DNA of 64,000 bases from Burkholderia cepacia GG4 (lineage in GTDB: Bacteria; Pseudomonadota; Gammaproteobacteria; Burkholderiales; Burkholderiaceae): NCBI RefSeq assembly GCF_000292915.1, contig NC_018513.1, positions 1,612,001 through 1,676,000 of the forward strand, written 5' to 3'. Below are positions 50,535 to 59,913 of this stretch, in pieces. The position numbers and the translations under genes were made by a program. The notes under the pieces were generated by a model. It ran no database searches, was not told the origin of the DNA, and was given only the letters and a program-made list of their open reading frames with translations. How positions within the stretch are numbered: position 1 is the first letter of the stretch; each line of letters begins with the position of its first letter.

Positions 50535-50880
50535 CCCGCCATCCGAGACTCCCGTTCACCGGCTGCGCGGTATCGTTGAATCGCAGCCCGGTACCGCTGG
50601 TGCCGGCAGGAAACACGACGAGCAGGCGCGGCTTCGTCGACGAGCGAGCCAGCAGGTGCGCGGCGACCGAGTCCTGCCGGTAGAACGCATTGATCTGCCT
50701 GCCGGTGTCCCTGCGGAACGACAGTGCGGCGCTGGAAGCGGGCGGAGTAGCGCCCGACCGGACGTCGTCGTCGTTGCCGGCGAGAGCAGCTGGCGCATGA
50801 GGACCCGGGCGAGCAGGCGTAAAGAGCGGCCGCCGGTGGACTTTCGACACATCAGATTGCAGTCCATTCACGCCGGCAAG
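50535..50880 (-). pseudogene. Possible gene remnant
   Basis: Minus-strand frame with globular-protein-like composition (ALSFRRDTGRQINAFYRQD, LLVVFPAGTSGTGLRFND) inside a gene-free gap. There is no start with a ribosome site, and the frame runs through the terminator hairpin, so it cannot be an intact gene. I cannot name a family. It may be a decayed fragment or chance coding-like sequence in high-GC DNA. Confidence 0.25.
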
Positions 50881-51103
50881 TTTGGTAGGCTTGTCGCCTG
50901 TCTTCGGTGGCCGGGTCTTGAGGCGGCACGTGGCACGGTGAAAAAGCGGGTATCGTCTTTCGTGAATTGAAGGGGTACCTGCTTGCTTGCCCGGCCAAGT
51001 GCGATTTCGAGCGAACGCAAGCGAACGGTGGAAGGGCGGACAGTGTCCGACTGGCAAGGGTGACAGGCAAATCGCCGAACCAACACGAACTGGAGCGAAC
51101 GAA

Positions 51104-51418
51104 GTGATCAGACATATCGTCATGTGGAAATTGAAGGAATCGGCGGAAGGCGCGACGCGCGCGCAGAACGCGCTGAAGCTGAAGGAAAAGCTCGAAGGCT
51201 GCCGCGACCTCGTGCCGGGCATCCTGCAGATCGACGTCGGCGTGGCGACGCCCGGCCTCGATGCGACCTCCGACATCGTGCTCGTGTCCGATTTCACGGA
51301 CAAGGCCGCGCTCGACGCGTACCAGGTGCACCCGGTTCACCAGGAATTGAAGAAGTTCGTCGCCGCGGTGGCCGAATCGCGCGAGTGTGTCGACTACATC
51401 GTCGACAGCGCACGATGA
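51104..51418 (+). CDS. Dabb (stress-responsive alpha/beta barrel) domain protein
   Basis: 104-residue dimeric ferredoxin-like fold protein. Characteristic start IRHIVMWKLKESAEG and the VSDFTDKAALDAYQVHPVHQELKKFV segment of the Dabb family. GTG start at 51104 with GGAG nine bases upstream. The family includes aromatic polyketide cyclase-like and stress proteins; a specific reaction is not assigned. Its stop overlaps the next start by four bases (ATGA), so it is translationally coupled to a thioesterase. Confidence 0.88.
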   Translation: MIRHIVMWKLKESAEGATRAQNALKLKEKLEGCRDLVPGILQIDVGVATPGLDATSDIVLVSDFTDKAALDAYQVHPVHQELKKFVAAVAESRECVDYIVDSAR

Positions 51419-51894
51419 GCGACGCGGCATCCCCGACGGACGGCCCGTCGATCGAAAGCCCGTTCGTCGACCTGCTCGGCGTGCAGCTCGTGTCCGCGAA
51501 AGACGGGGCGAGCGAGATCGTGCTGCCGCTCGAGGAGCGGCACATGAACACGTGGAGCATCGCGCACGGCGGCGTGACGATGACGCTCGCGGACATCGCG
51601 CTCGCGATGGCGGCGCGCAGCCTGACCGACGACGGCGTCGGCGTCGTCACGGTCGAGATGAAGGTGAACTTCATGCAGCCGGGCCGCGGTGAACTGCGCG
51701 CCTACGGGCGCGTGATGCATCGCTCGACGACGATGGCCTACTGCGAAGGCGAAGTGCGCGACAGCGACGGCAATTTCGTCGCGAAGGCGCTCGGTACGTT
51801 CAAGTACATGCGGCGACTCGCGGTGGGCCGCGACATCAAGCGGCAACGCTCGCGCACGGTGCCGGACGCCCAACCCGGCCCGAGCGACGCGTAA
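51415..51894 (+). CDS. PaaI family hotdog thioesterase
   Basis: 159 residues. Hotdog-fold acyl-CoA thioesterase: HMNTWSIAHGGVTMTLADIALAMAA carries the HGG active-site turn, and EMKVNFMQPGRGELRAYGRVMHR is the second conserved block. It should hydrolyse a CoA thioester; the acyl group is unknown. ATGA overlap with the upstream Dabb gene. A C-terminal tail (about 140-159) is basic and Pro-rich. Terminator 17 bases after the stop. Confidence 0.9.
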   Translation: MSDAASPTDGPSIESPFVDLLGVQLVSAKDGASEIVLPLEERHMNTWSIAHGGVTMTLADIALAMAARSLTDDGVGVVTVEMKVNFMQPGRGELRAYGRVMHRSTTMAYCEGEVRDSDGNFVAKALGTFKYMRRLAVGRDIKRQRSRTVPDAQPGPSDA

Positions 51895-51910
51895 GCGCCC
51901 GGACGCACGG

Positions 51911-51945
51911 CGGCCCTGCCTCTCCACAGGCAGGGCCGTTTTGTT
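51911..51945 (+). terminator. Terminator after the Dabb-thioesterase pair
   Basis: 10-bp stem CGGCCCTGCC (51911-51920) with GGCAGGGCCG (51929-51938), 8-base loop, then TTTTGTTT. Confidence 0.88.
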
Positions 51946-52041
51946 TGACGGCACGGGATTCCGGCGCACCGCGCGCCTGACGCGGGCATGGCATCATGTG
52001 ACGCTTGTCCGTTCACGGCGCCGCGCGCGCCGTCCTCACCG

Positions 52042-53001
52042 ATGCCGCTGAATCCGAAGATCGCCCAGGTGCTCGACATGGTCGAGCGCGCGAAACGTCC
52101 GTCCTATCACCACCAGACGGCGCAGCAGGCGCGCGCCGCGTACGAGAAGAGCGCGCCGATCCTCGACGTCGCGCCGGCGCCGATGCATTCGGTCGAGGCC
52201 TGTGTCGTGCCGACGCGCGACGGCCGTACGATCGGCGCTCGGCTGTACCTGCCGGTCCAGCCGAGCCTCGCCGAACCGCTGCCGGCGCTCGTCTACTACC
52301 ACGGCGGCGGCTTCACGGTCGGCAGCATCGATACGCACGACGCGCTGTGCCGGATGTTCGCGCAGGACGCGCGGTGCGCGGTGTTATCGGTCGACTACCG
52401 GCTCGCGCCCGAACACCGGTTTCCGACTGCGGTGGACGACGCCGACGACGCGTTGCGCTGGCTGCATCGCGAGGCCGCCGCATTCGGCATCGACGCCGCG
52501 CGGCTCGCGGTTGGCGGCGACAGCGCGGGCGGCACGCTCGCGACCGTCTGCGCGGTGCTCGCGCGCGATGCCGGCATCGCGCTTGCGCTGCAGATGCTGA
52601 TCTATCCGGGCGTGACGGGCCACCAGGACACCGCGTCGCACGCGCGGTTCGCGACCGGCTACCTGCTGACGCAGGACACGATTCAGTGGTTCTTCACCCA
52701 TTACGTGCGCGATCGGTCGGACCGCGACGACTGGCGCTTCGCGCCGCTCGACGGCACGCGCGACGCGCCGTCGTTCGCCGGCGTCGCGCCGGCTTGGATC
52801 GCGACCGCCGAATACGATCCGCTGAGCGACGAGGGCGCCGCGTACGCGGACAAGCTGCGCGCGGCCGGCAACAGGGTCACGCTGGTCCGCTATCCGGGCA
52901 TGATCCACGAATTCTTCAAGATGGGCGGCTACGTCCCCGAGGTGCGTGCCGCGCATGCCGACGCGGTGGCAGCGCTCAAGGCCGCATTCGACGACGTGTG
53001 A
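52042..53001 (+). CDS. Alpha/beta hydrolase, HSL-type esterase
   Basis: 319-residue carboxylesterase of the hormone-sensitive lipase group. Oxyanion motif YYHGGGFTVGS (HGGG 87-90), nucleophile Ser161 in VGGDSAGGTLATV, Asp in TAEYDPLSDEG, His in YPGMIHEFFKMGG. Start ATG 52042 (MPLNPKIAQVLDMVERAKRP) matches the common N terminus of this group. The GNAT gene follows 34 bases later. Substrate: short-chain esters, by family. Confidence 0.93.
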   Translation: MPLNPKIAQVLDMVERAKRPSYHHQTAQQARAAYEKSAPILDVAPAPMHSVEACVVPTRDGRTIGARLYLPVQPSLAEPLPALVYYHGGGFTVGSIDTHDALCRMFAQDARCAVLSVDYRLAPEHRFPTAVDDADDALRWLHREAAAFGIDAARLAVGGDSAGGTLATVCAVLARDAGIALALQMLIYPGVTGHQDTASHARFATGYLLTQDTIQWFFTHYVRDRSDRDDWRFAPLDGTRDAPSFAGVAPAWIATAEYDPLSDEGAAYADKLRAAGNRVTLVRYPGMIHEFFKMGGYVPEVRAAHADAVAALKAAFDDV

Positions 53002-53035
53002 CGGCGGCGGCGCCCGACGCCGCACGGAGGAAGCG

Positions 53036-53476
53036 ATGACGGACGGCTTGGTGGAAACGGGCGACTGGACGGTGCTGGGCGGCGATGCTGCGCGGATTCG
53101 CGACGCGGTGTTCGTGCGCGAGCAGCGGATTCCGCCGGAATGGGAGCTCGACGACGAGGATCCGCTGTCGCTGCATGCGGTTGCCTACCGGTTCGATGCG
53201 GCGACCGGCGCACGCCGTGCGATCGCGACGGGGCGGCTGCTGCGCTCCGGCACGATCGGTCGTGTCGCGGTGCTGGCCGACGTGCGCAGGCAGGGGGCTG
53301 GATCGGCCGTGCTGCACGCGTTGCTGGACGCCGCGCGGCACCGCGGCGAGCCGATCGTGCGGCTCTACGCGCTGGATGCCGCGGTGTCGTTCTATGTGCG
53401 GCACGGCTTCGCGGCGGTCGGCGAACCGTTCGTCGAAGTGGGCGTGCCGCACGTCGAGATGGCGCGCGCGCCGTAG
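53036..53476 (+). CDS. GNAT family N-acetyltransferase
   Basis: 146 residues. GNAT core with motif A IGRVAVLADVRRQGAGSAVLHALLDAARHRG (about 79-110) and the C-terminal YALDAAVSFYVRHGFAAVGEPFVEVGVPHVEM, resembling the ElaA-like group with the N-terminal RDAVFVREQRIPPEWELDDEDP. GGAGG precedes the ATG. Probably co-transcribed with the esterase upstream; acceptor unknown. Confidence 0.9.
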   Translation: MTDGLVETGDWTVLGGDAARIRDAVFVREQRIPPEWELDDEDPLSLHAVAYRFDAATGARRAIATGRLLRSGTIGRVAVLADVRRQGAGSAVLHALLDAARHRGEPIVRLYALDAAVSFYVRHGFAAVGEPFVEVGVPHVEMARAP

Positions 53477-53492
53477 CGCGGCACGCGCAGGC

Positions 53493-54338
53493 TCAGCGCG
53501 GCCGCGTTGCGTCGACGTCGAACGTGAACGCGCGCTCGAACGTGCCCGGCCGGACGGTGCGGTGCGAGCCGTCGTCGTCGCAGCGTTCCTTGATGTCGAC
53601 CGTCAGCCGCACGCCTTCCTTCATCGACACGCGCAGCGCGGTCGTGCCGCGCGTACCGTATTCGGGCGTCTCGATGAACGCGGCCGACAGCGCACGCTCG
53701 CGCTCGATCGGAATGCCGGTGTGCGGCAGCGCAGCGTCGTCCGCGACATGTGGATCGCGCATCAGCTCGATCAGCTCGTCGAGCGACGGCGTCGGGTTGT
53801 CGGTCAGCAGCGTGCCGAGTTCCGCACGCTTGCGCACGACTTTCGGCCAGGGCGTGTCGAGCCGCCCATTCGACAGTGCATGCACGCCGGCGCTGATCGC
53901 GACCGGCGCGGCGACGCCGGCCTCACCCTCGGCCGCACGATTGCAGAACCACGCGAGCTCGCGCCGCTTCCAGTCGCCGACGAGCAGGTTGAAGCCGTTG
54001 TACACGGCCGCGTGCTCGGCCAGTGCGCCGAGGTAATCGAGCGGCGCGACGGACCGGCCGCCGAGGAAGTCGGAGACGAGCTTGCCGCGGGTCGGCGCGC
54101 CCGCGCGAATGTCGAACGGCGCGCGGTAGTTCGTCAGCGCCGCGAAGCGGCCGTCGCGCGAGACGCCGAGCCACGTGCCGCCCGCTTCGAGATCGCGGCC
54201 GGCCAGCACGCCCGGCACGTCCTCCCACCAGGAAAGCGGTGCACTCGTACGGCGAAAGAATTCGTCGCGGTTGGCGGTCAGGGTAAAGACGGGACCGGCG
54301 GCGGCATCGGGCTGCCAGTCGAAGGCAATCAGACACAT
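53493..54338 (-). CDS. NRDE family protein (TANGO2-like)
   Basis: 281 residues. Begins MCLIAFDW and carries the family signature at 23-26 in TLTANRDEFFRR, then AGRDLEAGGTWLGVSRDGRFAALTNYRAP. The N-terminal Met-Cys suggests an Ntn-hydrolase-like fold. The relative TANGO2 in animals is linked to heme or lipid handling; bacterial function is not established. Downstream of ygfZ on the same strand after 76 bases. Confidence 0.88.
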   Translation of the reverse strand: MCLIAFDWQPDAAAGPVFTLTANRDEFFRRTSAPLSWWEDVPGVLAGRDLEAGGTWLGVSRDGRFAALTNYRAPFDIRAGAPTRGKLVSDFLGGRSVAPLDYLGALAEHAAVYNGFNLLVGDWKRRELAWFCNRAAEGEAGVAAPVAISAGVHALSNGRLDTPWPKVVRKRAELGTLLTDNPTPSLDELIELMRDPHVADDAALPHTGIPIERERALSAAFIETPEYGTRGTTALRVSMKEGVRLTVDIKERCDDDGSHRTVRPGTFERAFTFDVDATRPR

Positions 54339-54414
54339 CGGGCGAATCTCTCGCAGGAAACATCGGGCGCCGGCTGCAATGTGCGAACCGGCGCGCGAAC
54401 GGGTTGTCAGTGCG

Positions 54415-55449
54415 TCACGCTTCCGTCGGCCACGCGTACGGCAGCGCGTCGAACGCGAGCGCCGGACCATCGGCCGAACCGAGGTGCACCGTGCCGCTGT
54501 CGAGCGCGGCCAGCTTGATCTCGACGAGCGCGTCGACGCCGCCCGCGGGCGCGGCTGCCGCGTTGACGATCATGCCGCACGGCTGGCCCGGGTCGTCGCT
54601 GTGGAACAGCTCGACGCCGGCATGCACGGTGTCGGTCTCGCCGGCGACGTGCGCGAGCGCGGTGCGGCGCTTGATCGTCCCGCGATACTGGCTGCGCGCG
54701 ACGATTTCCTGGCCCGGGTAGCACCCCTTCCTGAAGTTAACGGCGCCGATCACGTCGAAGTTGACCATCTGCGGCACGAACTGTTCGACGGCCGGCTGCG
54801 TGATGCGCGGCTCGCCCGCGCGAACGTCGAGCCAGTCCCAAACGGCCGGCGACACGACCGGCAGCGCGCCGGCGAGCGCGGCGAGACGCGCGTCGACTTC
54901 CGCGCGCGGGCCGATCCACAGGTAGCGCTTGCGGCCGGCCGCGTCCGGCACGCGGATCAGCGTCCCGGCCGGGCCGTCGACCTTTACGTGCACGCCGTCC
55001 GGCAGTGCGTCGAAGATACCCGACAGCGCGTCGCGCACGTCGCCCGCGAAGCCGACGACCGCGAGCGCGTCGCTCGCGTCCGTGAGCTTGGCCTTCGAGC
55101 GCAGCACGAACATCGACAGCCGTTTCTGCACGGCGGCCTGCACGTCCTTCGAGACCAGCAGGCGCACGCCGTGACCGGCGCGCCACGCGAGGAACGATGC
55201 AAGCAGGCGGCCCTTCGGCGAGCAATAGCCGGACAGGCGCGCGCTGGCGGCATCGAGATGCTCGATGTCGTTGGTGAGCTGGCTGTGCAGGAACGTCGCG
55301 GCGTCGTCGCCGGCCACGTCGATCACGCCGAATTGTTCAAGCGGCATGCAGGCGCCCGGCGCATCGAAATCGGCGGCGGACGGGCGGGGGAACACGGGGA
55401 GCGAGGCGGATGCGGCCTGGGCAGCCGGTGATGCGAACGGTGTGCTCAT
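54415..55449 (-). CDS. ygfZ: Folate-binding protein YgfZ
   Basis: 344-residue member of the aminomethyltransferase-like YgfZ/IBA57 family, needed for activity of some Fe-S enzymes such as MiaB. The signature KGCYPGQEIVARSQYRG is present (about 240-256), with the redox-sensitive Cys of the KGCYxGQE motif. N-terminal GVIDVAGDDAATFLHSQLTNDIEHL is also typical. Divergent from mltG across 77 bases. Confidence 0.93.
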   Translation of the reverse strand: MSTPFASPAAQAASASLPVFPRPSAADFDAPGACMPLEQFGVIDVAGDDAATFLHSQLTNDIEHLDAASARLSGYCSPKGRLLASFLAWRAGHGVRLLVSKDVQAAVQKRLSMFVLRSKAKLTDASDALAVVGFAGDVRDALSGIFDALPDGVHVKVDGPAGTLIRVPDAAGRKRYLWIGPRAEVDARLAALAGALPVVSPAVWDWLDVRAGEPRITQPAVEQFVPQMVNFDVIGAVNFRKGCYPGQEIVARSQYRGTIKRRTALAHVAGETDTVHAGVELFHSDDPGQPCGMIVNAAAAPAGGVDALVEIKLAALDSGTVHLGSADGPALAFDALPYAWPTEA

Positions 55450-55526
55450 GGAATGAGGGAACAGTCAACCCTGACTTTGACGAAGGCGAGCAAGTATTAT
55501 ATGGGTCTTACCTGAGTCTCGTTTCC

Positions 55527-56546
55527 ATGTCCCTACTGAAGAAATGCGCCGCGACGGTCGTGGCGCTGGCCGTCGTTGTGGCCGCTGCCGGCGCGGGTGG
55601 CGGGTATTACTGGGCGACCCGGCCGCTGCTGCTGGGCGCCGCGTCGCTCGACGTCACGATCAAGCCGCGCAGCAGCGTGAAGAGCGTCGCGCTGCAGCTC
55701 AAGCGCGCGGGCGTGCCGGTCGAGCCGCTCGGCTTCGTCGCGATGACGCGCCTGCTCGGGCTGTCGAGCCGGCTCAAGTCCGGCAACTACGAATTCAAGA
55801 CCGGCATCACGCCGTACGACGTGCTGCAGAAGATCGCGCGCGGCGACGTGAACGAGTTCGTCGCAACGGTGATCGAGGGCTGGACCTTCAAGCGGATGCG
55901 CGCGGAACTCGACGGCAATCCCGATCTCGGGCACGCGACGGCCGGCATGAGCGACGCCGAGCTGCTGCGCGCGATCGGCGCACCGGACAGCGCGATCCTG
56001 CGGGGCAGCGGCGAGGGGCTGTTCTTCCCCGACACCTACCTGTTCGACAAGGGCACGAGCGATCTGAACATCTACCGGCGCGCCTATCACCTGATGGAGA
56101 CGCGCCTCGACGAGGCATGGGCCGCGCGCGCGCCGGGGCTGCCGTACAAGTCGCCTTACGAAGCGCTGACGATCGCGTCGATCGTCGAAAAGGAAACGGG
56201 CCACGCGGCCGATCGCGCGTTCGTCGCGGCCGTGTTCGCGAACCGGCTGCGCATCGGGATGCCGCTGCAAACCGATCCGTCGGTGATCTACGGCCTCGGC
56301 GACGCGTACGACGGCCGCCTGCGCAAGCGCGACCTGCAGGCGGACACTCCCTACAATACCTATACGCGCCGCGGGCTGCCGCCGACGCCGATCGCCCTGC
56401 CGGGCGTCGCCTCGCTGCAGGCGGCGATCAATCCGGCCCAGACGAGCGCGCTCTATTTCGTCGCGAAGGGCGACGGCACGAGCGTGTTCTCGGACACGCT
56501 CGGCGATCACAACAAGGCCGTGGACAAGTACATACGAGGTCAATAA
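55527..56546 (+). CDS. mltG: Endolytic murein transglycosylase MltG
   Basis: 339-residue membrane-anchored lytic transglycosylase that cuts nascent glycan strands. N-terminal membrane anchor [19 protein letters not shown] (about 11-29), LysM-like region, catalytic YceG domain with [13 protein letters not shown] and the active-site Glu in [16 protein letters not shown] (Glu221 by alignment with E. coli Glu218), then [13 protein letters not shown]. The region just upstream has TATTAT at 55495-55500 with CTGACT 18 bases before it as possible promoter. Overlaps tmk by one base. Confidence 0.95.
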   Translation: MSLLKKCAATVVALAVVVAAAGAGGGYYWATRPLLLGAASLDVTIKPRSSVKSVALQLKRAGVPVEPLGFVAMTRLLGLSSRLKSGNYEFKTGITPYDVLQKIARGDVNEFVATVIEGWTFKRMRAELDGNPDLGHATAGMSDAELLRAIGAPDSAILRGSGEGLFFPDTYLFDKGTSDLNIYRRAYHLMETRLDEAWAARAPGLPYKSPYEALTIASIVEKETGHAADRAFVAAVFANRLRIGMPLQTDPSVIYGLGDAYDGRLRKRDLQADTPYNTYTRRGLPPTPIALPGVASLQAAINPAQTSALYFVAKGDGTSVFSDTLGDHNKAVDKYIRGQ

Positions 56547-57166
56547 TGGCGAGCGGTAAATTCATCACGTTCGAGGGCATCGACGGGGCGGGCAAGACCA
56601 CCCACCTGCAATGGTTCTGCGAACGCCTCCAGGCCAAGCTGGCCGCGACCGGCCGGCAGGTCGTCGTCACCCGCGAGCCGGGCGGCACACAGCTCGGCGA
56701 GAAGCTGCGCGAGATCCTGCTGAACCAGCCGATGGATCTCGAGACCGAGGCGTTGCTGATGTTCGCCGCGCGCCGCGAGCACCTCGCGCTCGTGATCGAG
56801 CCGGCGCTCGTGCGTGGCGACTGGGTCGTGTCCGATCGCTTCACCGACGCGACGTTCGCGTACCAGGGCGGCGGCCGCGGGCTGCCGCGCGACAAGCTCG
56901 AGACGCTCGAGCGCTGGGTGCAGGGCGGTTTTCAGCCCGACCTGACGGTGCTGTTCGACGTTGCGCCGCAGGTGGCGAGCGAGCGCCGCGGCGCGGTGCG
57001 CATGCCCGACAAGTTCGAAAGCGAGTCGGACGCGTTTTTCTCGCGCACCCGCGGCGAATACCTGAGGCGCGCGGAAGAGGCGCCGCACCGCTTCGCGATC
57101 ATCGACGCGACGCAGTCGATTCCCGAGATCCGCCAGCAGCTCGAACGCGTGCTCGCCGCGCTGTAA
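56546..57166 (+). CDS. tmk: Thymidylate kinase
   Basis: 206-residue kinase making dTDP from dTMP. P loop [12 protein letters not shown] (11-18), DR(Y/F) motif in [19 protein letters not shown], and [14 protein letters not shown] for dTMP binding. TAATG overlap with mltG shows translational coupling. mltG-tmk-holB-tatD is a widely conserved gene order. Confidence 0.98.
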   Translation: MASGKFITFEGIDGAGKTTHLQWFCERLQAKLAATGRQVVVTREPGGTQLGEKLREILLNQPMDLETEALLMFAARREHLALVIEPALVRGDWVVSDRFTDATFAYQGGGRGLPRDKLETLERWVQGGFQPDLTVLFDVAPQVASERRGAVRMPDKFESESDAFFSRTRGEYLRRAEEAPHRFAIIDATQSIPEIRQQLERVLAAL

Positions 57167-57185
57167 CACGCAAGGAACGCACCAC

Positions 57186-58214
57186 ATGATCTATCCGTGG
57201 CAGACCGACGACTGGAACCGCCTGCAGCAACTGCGTGCGCAGTGGCCCCACGCGCTGCTGCTGCATGGCCAGGCCGGGATCGGCAAGCTGCAGTTCGCGC
57301 AGCATCTCGCGCAGGGCTTCCTGTGCGAGGCGCCGCGGCCGAACGGCGAGCCGTGCGGCACCTGCGCGGCCTGTACGTGGTTCGCACAGGGCAACCATCC
57401 GGATTACCGGATCGTGCTGCCCGAGGCGCTCGCGGGCGAAGCGCCGGGCGCCGCCGACGACGCGAAGCCGGCCGACGCCGACGAAGGCGGCAAGAAGACG
57501 CGCACGCCGAGCAAGGAAATCAAGATCGAGCAGGTGCGCGCGTTGCTGGATTTCTGCGGCGTGGGTTCGCACCGCGGCGGCGCGCGCGTCGTCGTGCTGT
57601 ATCCGGCCGAGGCGCTGAACGTCGCCGCGTCCAACGCGCTGCTGAAGACCCTGGAGGAGCCGCCGTCCGGCGTCGTGTTCCTGCTGGTGTCGGCGCGCAT
57701 CGACCGGCTGCTGCCGACCATCATCAGCCGTTGCCGGCAGTGGCCGATGACCGTGCCGGCACCCGAGGCGGCCGAAGCGTGGCTCGCGGCGCAGGGCGTC
57801 GACGATGCGCGCGCCTTGCTCGCGGAAGCCGGCGGCGCGCCGCTCGCGGCGCTGGCGCTCGCGAGCGACGAGAACCGCCCGCTGCGCGATTTCACGCTCG
57901 GCCAGCTCGCGGCCGGCGCCGCGTGCGATCCGTTCGCGTGCGGCGAGACACTGCAGAAGCTGCCGGTGCCGCTGGTGCTCGGCTGGCTGCAGCGCTGGCT
58001 GTACGATTTGCTTGCGCAGCGGATGGCGGGCGCGCCGCGCTACTTCCCGATGCACGCGGCCGCGCTCGCGCGCTGCGCGGACGCGGTCGACGCGAATGCG
58101 TTCGCGCGCTTCATGAAGGCCGTGACGCGCCAGCGGACGGTCGAGAACCATCCGCTCAATGCGCGGCTCGTATTCGAGGAGCTGTTTCTCGGCTATCGGG
58201 ACATGTTCGGGTGA
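57186..58214 (+). CDS. holB: DNA polymerase III subunit delta prime
   Basis: 342-residue clamp-loader subunit. The Walker A-like sequence GQAGIGKLQ lacks the usual Thr/Ser after Lys, in line with delta prime not hydrolysing ATP. Zinc site from Cys47, Cys57, Cys60 and Cys63. The SRC motif (IISRCRQW) supplies the arginine finger. An acidic Ala/Lys-rich insertion of about 30 residues (about 83-112) follows the zinc site and is absent from E. coli. RTPSKEIKIEQVRAL resumes the fold. Confidence 0.94.
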   Translation: MIYPWQTDDWNRLQQLRAQWPHALLLHGQAGIGKLQFAQHLAQGFLCEAPRPNGEPCGTCAACTWFAQGNHPDYRIVLPEALAGEAPGAADDAKPADADEGGKKTRTPSKEIKIEQVRALLDFCGVGSHRGGARVVVLYPAEALNVAASNALLKTLEEPPSGVVFLLVSARIDRLLPTIISRCRQWPMTVPAPEAAEAWLAAQGVDDARALLAEAGGAPLAALALASDENRPLRDFTLGQLAAGAACDPFACGETLQKLPVPLVLGWLQRWLYDLLAQRMAGAPRYFPMHAAALARCADAVDANAFARFMKAVTRQRTVENHPLNARLVFEELFLGYRDMFG

Positions 58215-58293
58215 GCGCGGACGGTTGTCGTCGGGTAGGGAACCGATTGCCGGCGAGCGCGTGAGCGCCCGCCTTACGTATTCAGGAAACACG

Positions 58294-59073
58294 ATGTTCG
58301 TCGATTCGCATTGCCACATCAATTTCAAGGGTCTCGCCGACCGCCTGCCTGCCGTGCTGGAGAACATGCGCGAGCACGACGTCACGCACGCGCTGTGCGT
58401 GTCGGTCGACTTCGAGACGCTGCCCGACGTGCTCGCGATCGCGCAGGCGCACGACAACGTCTACGCGTCGGTCGGCGTGCACCCGGATCACGAGGACGCA
58501 CGGGAGCCGACGCTCGCGGAACTGGTCGAGCTGGCCGCGCACCCGAAGGTCGTGGCGATCGGCGAGACGGGCCTCGACTACTACCGGCTCGAGGGCCGCT
58601 CGATCGCCGACATGGAATGGCAGCGCGAACGCTTTCGGACGCATATTCGCGCGGCGACCGCGACGATGAAGCCGCTGATCATCCATACGCGCTCGTCGTC
58701 GGAAGACACGCTGCGGATCATGGCCGAGGAGCGTGCGGACGTGCCGGGCGGCGTGATGCACTGCTTCACCGAGCCGTGGCCCGTCGCCGAGCAGGCGCTC
58801 GCGCAGAACTTCCATATTTCGCTGTCGGGCATCGTCACGTTCAAGAACGCGACCGACGTGCAGGACGTCGCGCGGCGCGTGCCGCTCGACCGGCTGCTGA
58901 TCGAGACCGACTCGCCGTACCTCGCGCCGGTGCCGTATCGCGGCAAGCCGAATGAACCTGCGTACGTCAGCCATGTCGGACGCTTTATCGCATCCGAACG
59001 CGGGATCGCCGTCGAGGCGCTCGCCGATGCGACGACACAGAACTTTTTCCGGCTGTTCAAGATCGCCCGCTGA
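58294..59073 (+). CDS. TatD family metal-dependent hydrolase (YcfH-like)
   Basis: 259-residue TIM-barrel deoxyribonuclease family protein. Metal-binding His6 and His8 in VDSHCHINF, Glu in AIGETGLDYYR, His in PLIIHTRSSSEDTL, His in GGVMHCFTEP and Asp in LIETDSPYLAPVPYRGKPNEP. All ligands present. Position after holB matches ycfH/tatD in many proteobacteria. Likely a 3'-5' DNase in repair or DNA turnover. Confidence 0.93.
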   Translation: MFVDSHCHINFKGLADRLPAVLENMREHDVTHALCVSVDFETLPDVLAIAQAHDNVYASVGVHPDHEDAREPTLAELVELAAHPKVVAIGETGLDYYRLEGRSIADMEWQRERFRTHIRAATATMKPLIIHTRSSSEDTLRIMAEERADVPGGVMHCFTEPWPVAEQALAQNFHISLSGIVTFKNATDVQDVARRVPLDRLLIETDSPYLAPVPYRGKPNEPAYVSHVGRFIASERGIAVEALADATTQNFFRLFKIAR

Positions 59074-59117
59074 TGACGCGCGGCCCAGCCGACAACCCAG
59101 GGAAGGAGCCCACAACA

Positions 59118-59825
59118 ATGACGATGCCGACCAAATACCTGCCCAAACGCGCACTCGTGGCCGCCGCGCTGGTCGCGAGCGGGCTGTTTGCCGCCGCCGG
59201 CGCGCATGCCGAGTCGCTCGACGCGATCGTGAAGGCGGTCAAGTTCGACGATATCGCCGATATCGGCAAACAGCTGAAGAATGGCCTCGACCCGAACACG
59301 CTCGCGCCGAACGGCGATCCGCTGCTCGTGATCGCCGCGCGCGAGAAGTCCGACAAGGTCGCGGCGGCGCTCGCCGCGACGCCGAACGTCGATCTCGAGA
59401 AGGAAGACAAGGCCGGCGAGAACGCGCTGATGCTCGCGTCGCTGAACGGCGATGTCGGCCTCGTCAAGCTGCTGATCGACAAGGGCGCGGAAGTCAGCAA
59501 GAAGGGCTGGGCACCGCTGCACTACGCGGCGACCAACGGCCAGGACTCGGTCGTCAAGGTCCTCCTCGACCACGACGCGTACATCGACACCGCGTCGCCG
59601 AACGGCACGACGCCGCTGATGATGGCCGCGCGCGGCAACCATGCATCGACGGTCAACCTGCTGCTCGACCAGGGCGCCGACCCGCAGGTGAAGAACCAGC
59701 TCGGCATCACCGCGCTCGAGTTCGCGAAGCACTACAAGGCACCGGACGCGATCGACATCCTGAGCAAGCGGACGGTGCGTGTCGGCGCATCGGCGCCGGC
59801 AGATGCTCAAAAGAGTGCAAAATGA
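59118..59825 (+). CDS. Exported ankyrin-repeat protein
   Basis: 235 residues. Signal peptide up to about residue 32 (KRALVAAALVASGLFAAAGAHAES), so the protein works in the periplasm. About four to five ankyrin repeats: GDPLLVIAAREKSDKVAAAL, GENALMLASLNGDVGLVKLLIDKGA, GWAPLHYAATNGQDSVVKVLLDHDA, GTTPLMMAARGNHASTVNLLLDQGA, GITALEFAKHY. AAGGAG precedes the start at 59118; MPTKYLP two codons on is an alternative. Downstream lies another exported protein of an immunity-type family (89 bases). Confidence 0.92.
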   Translation: MTMPTKYLPKRALVAAALVASGLFAAAGAHAESLDAIVKAVKFDDIADIGKQLKNGLDPNTLAPNGDPLLVIAAREKSDKVAAALAATPNVDLEKEDKAGENALMLASLNGDVGLVKLLIDKGAEVSKKGWAPLHYAATNGQDSVVKVLLDHDAYIDTASPNGTTPLMMAARGNHASTVNLLLDQGADPQVKNQLGITALEFAKHYKAPDAIDILSKRTVRVGASAPADAQKSAK

Positions 59826-59913
59826 CGGTTTTCGGTGCGGTGGCCGGGCGTCCGGCCGCCGCACCGGTCAGCGCAGTGCGCGGCCCGCGGGCCGCATAGA
59901 CATAAGGAGCACC

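Larger units (their letters stand above)
50402..51103. other. 702-base gap, mostly without a supported gene
   Basis: Holds the diguanylate cyclase terminator at 50491-50527. From about 50870 down to 50540 on the minus strand one frame reads protein-like (for example LLARSSTKPRLLVVFPAGT and GLRFNDTAQPVNGS) but has no acceptable start and runs on through the terminator. No complete gene is seen; see the separate remnant entry. Confidence 0.5.
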
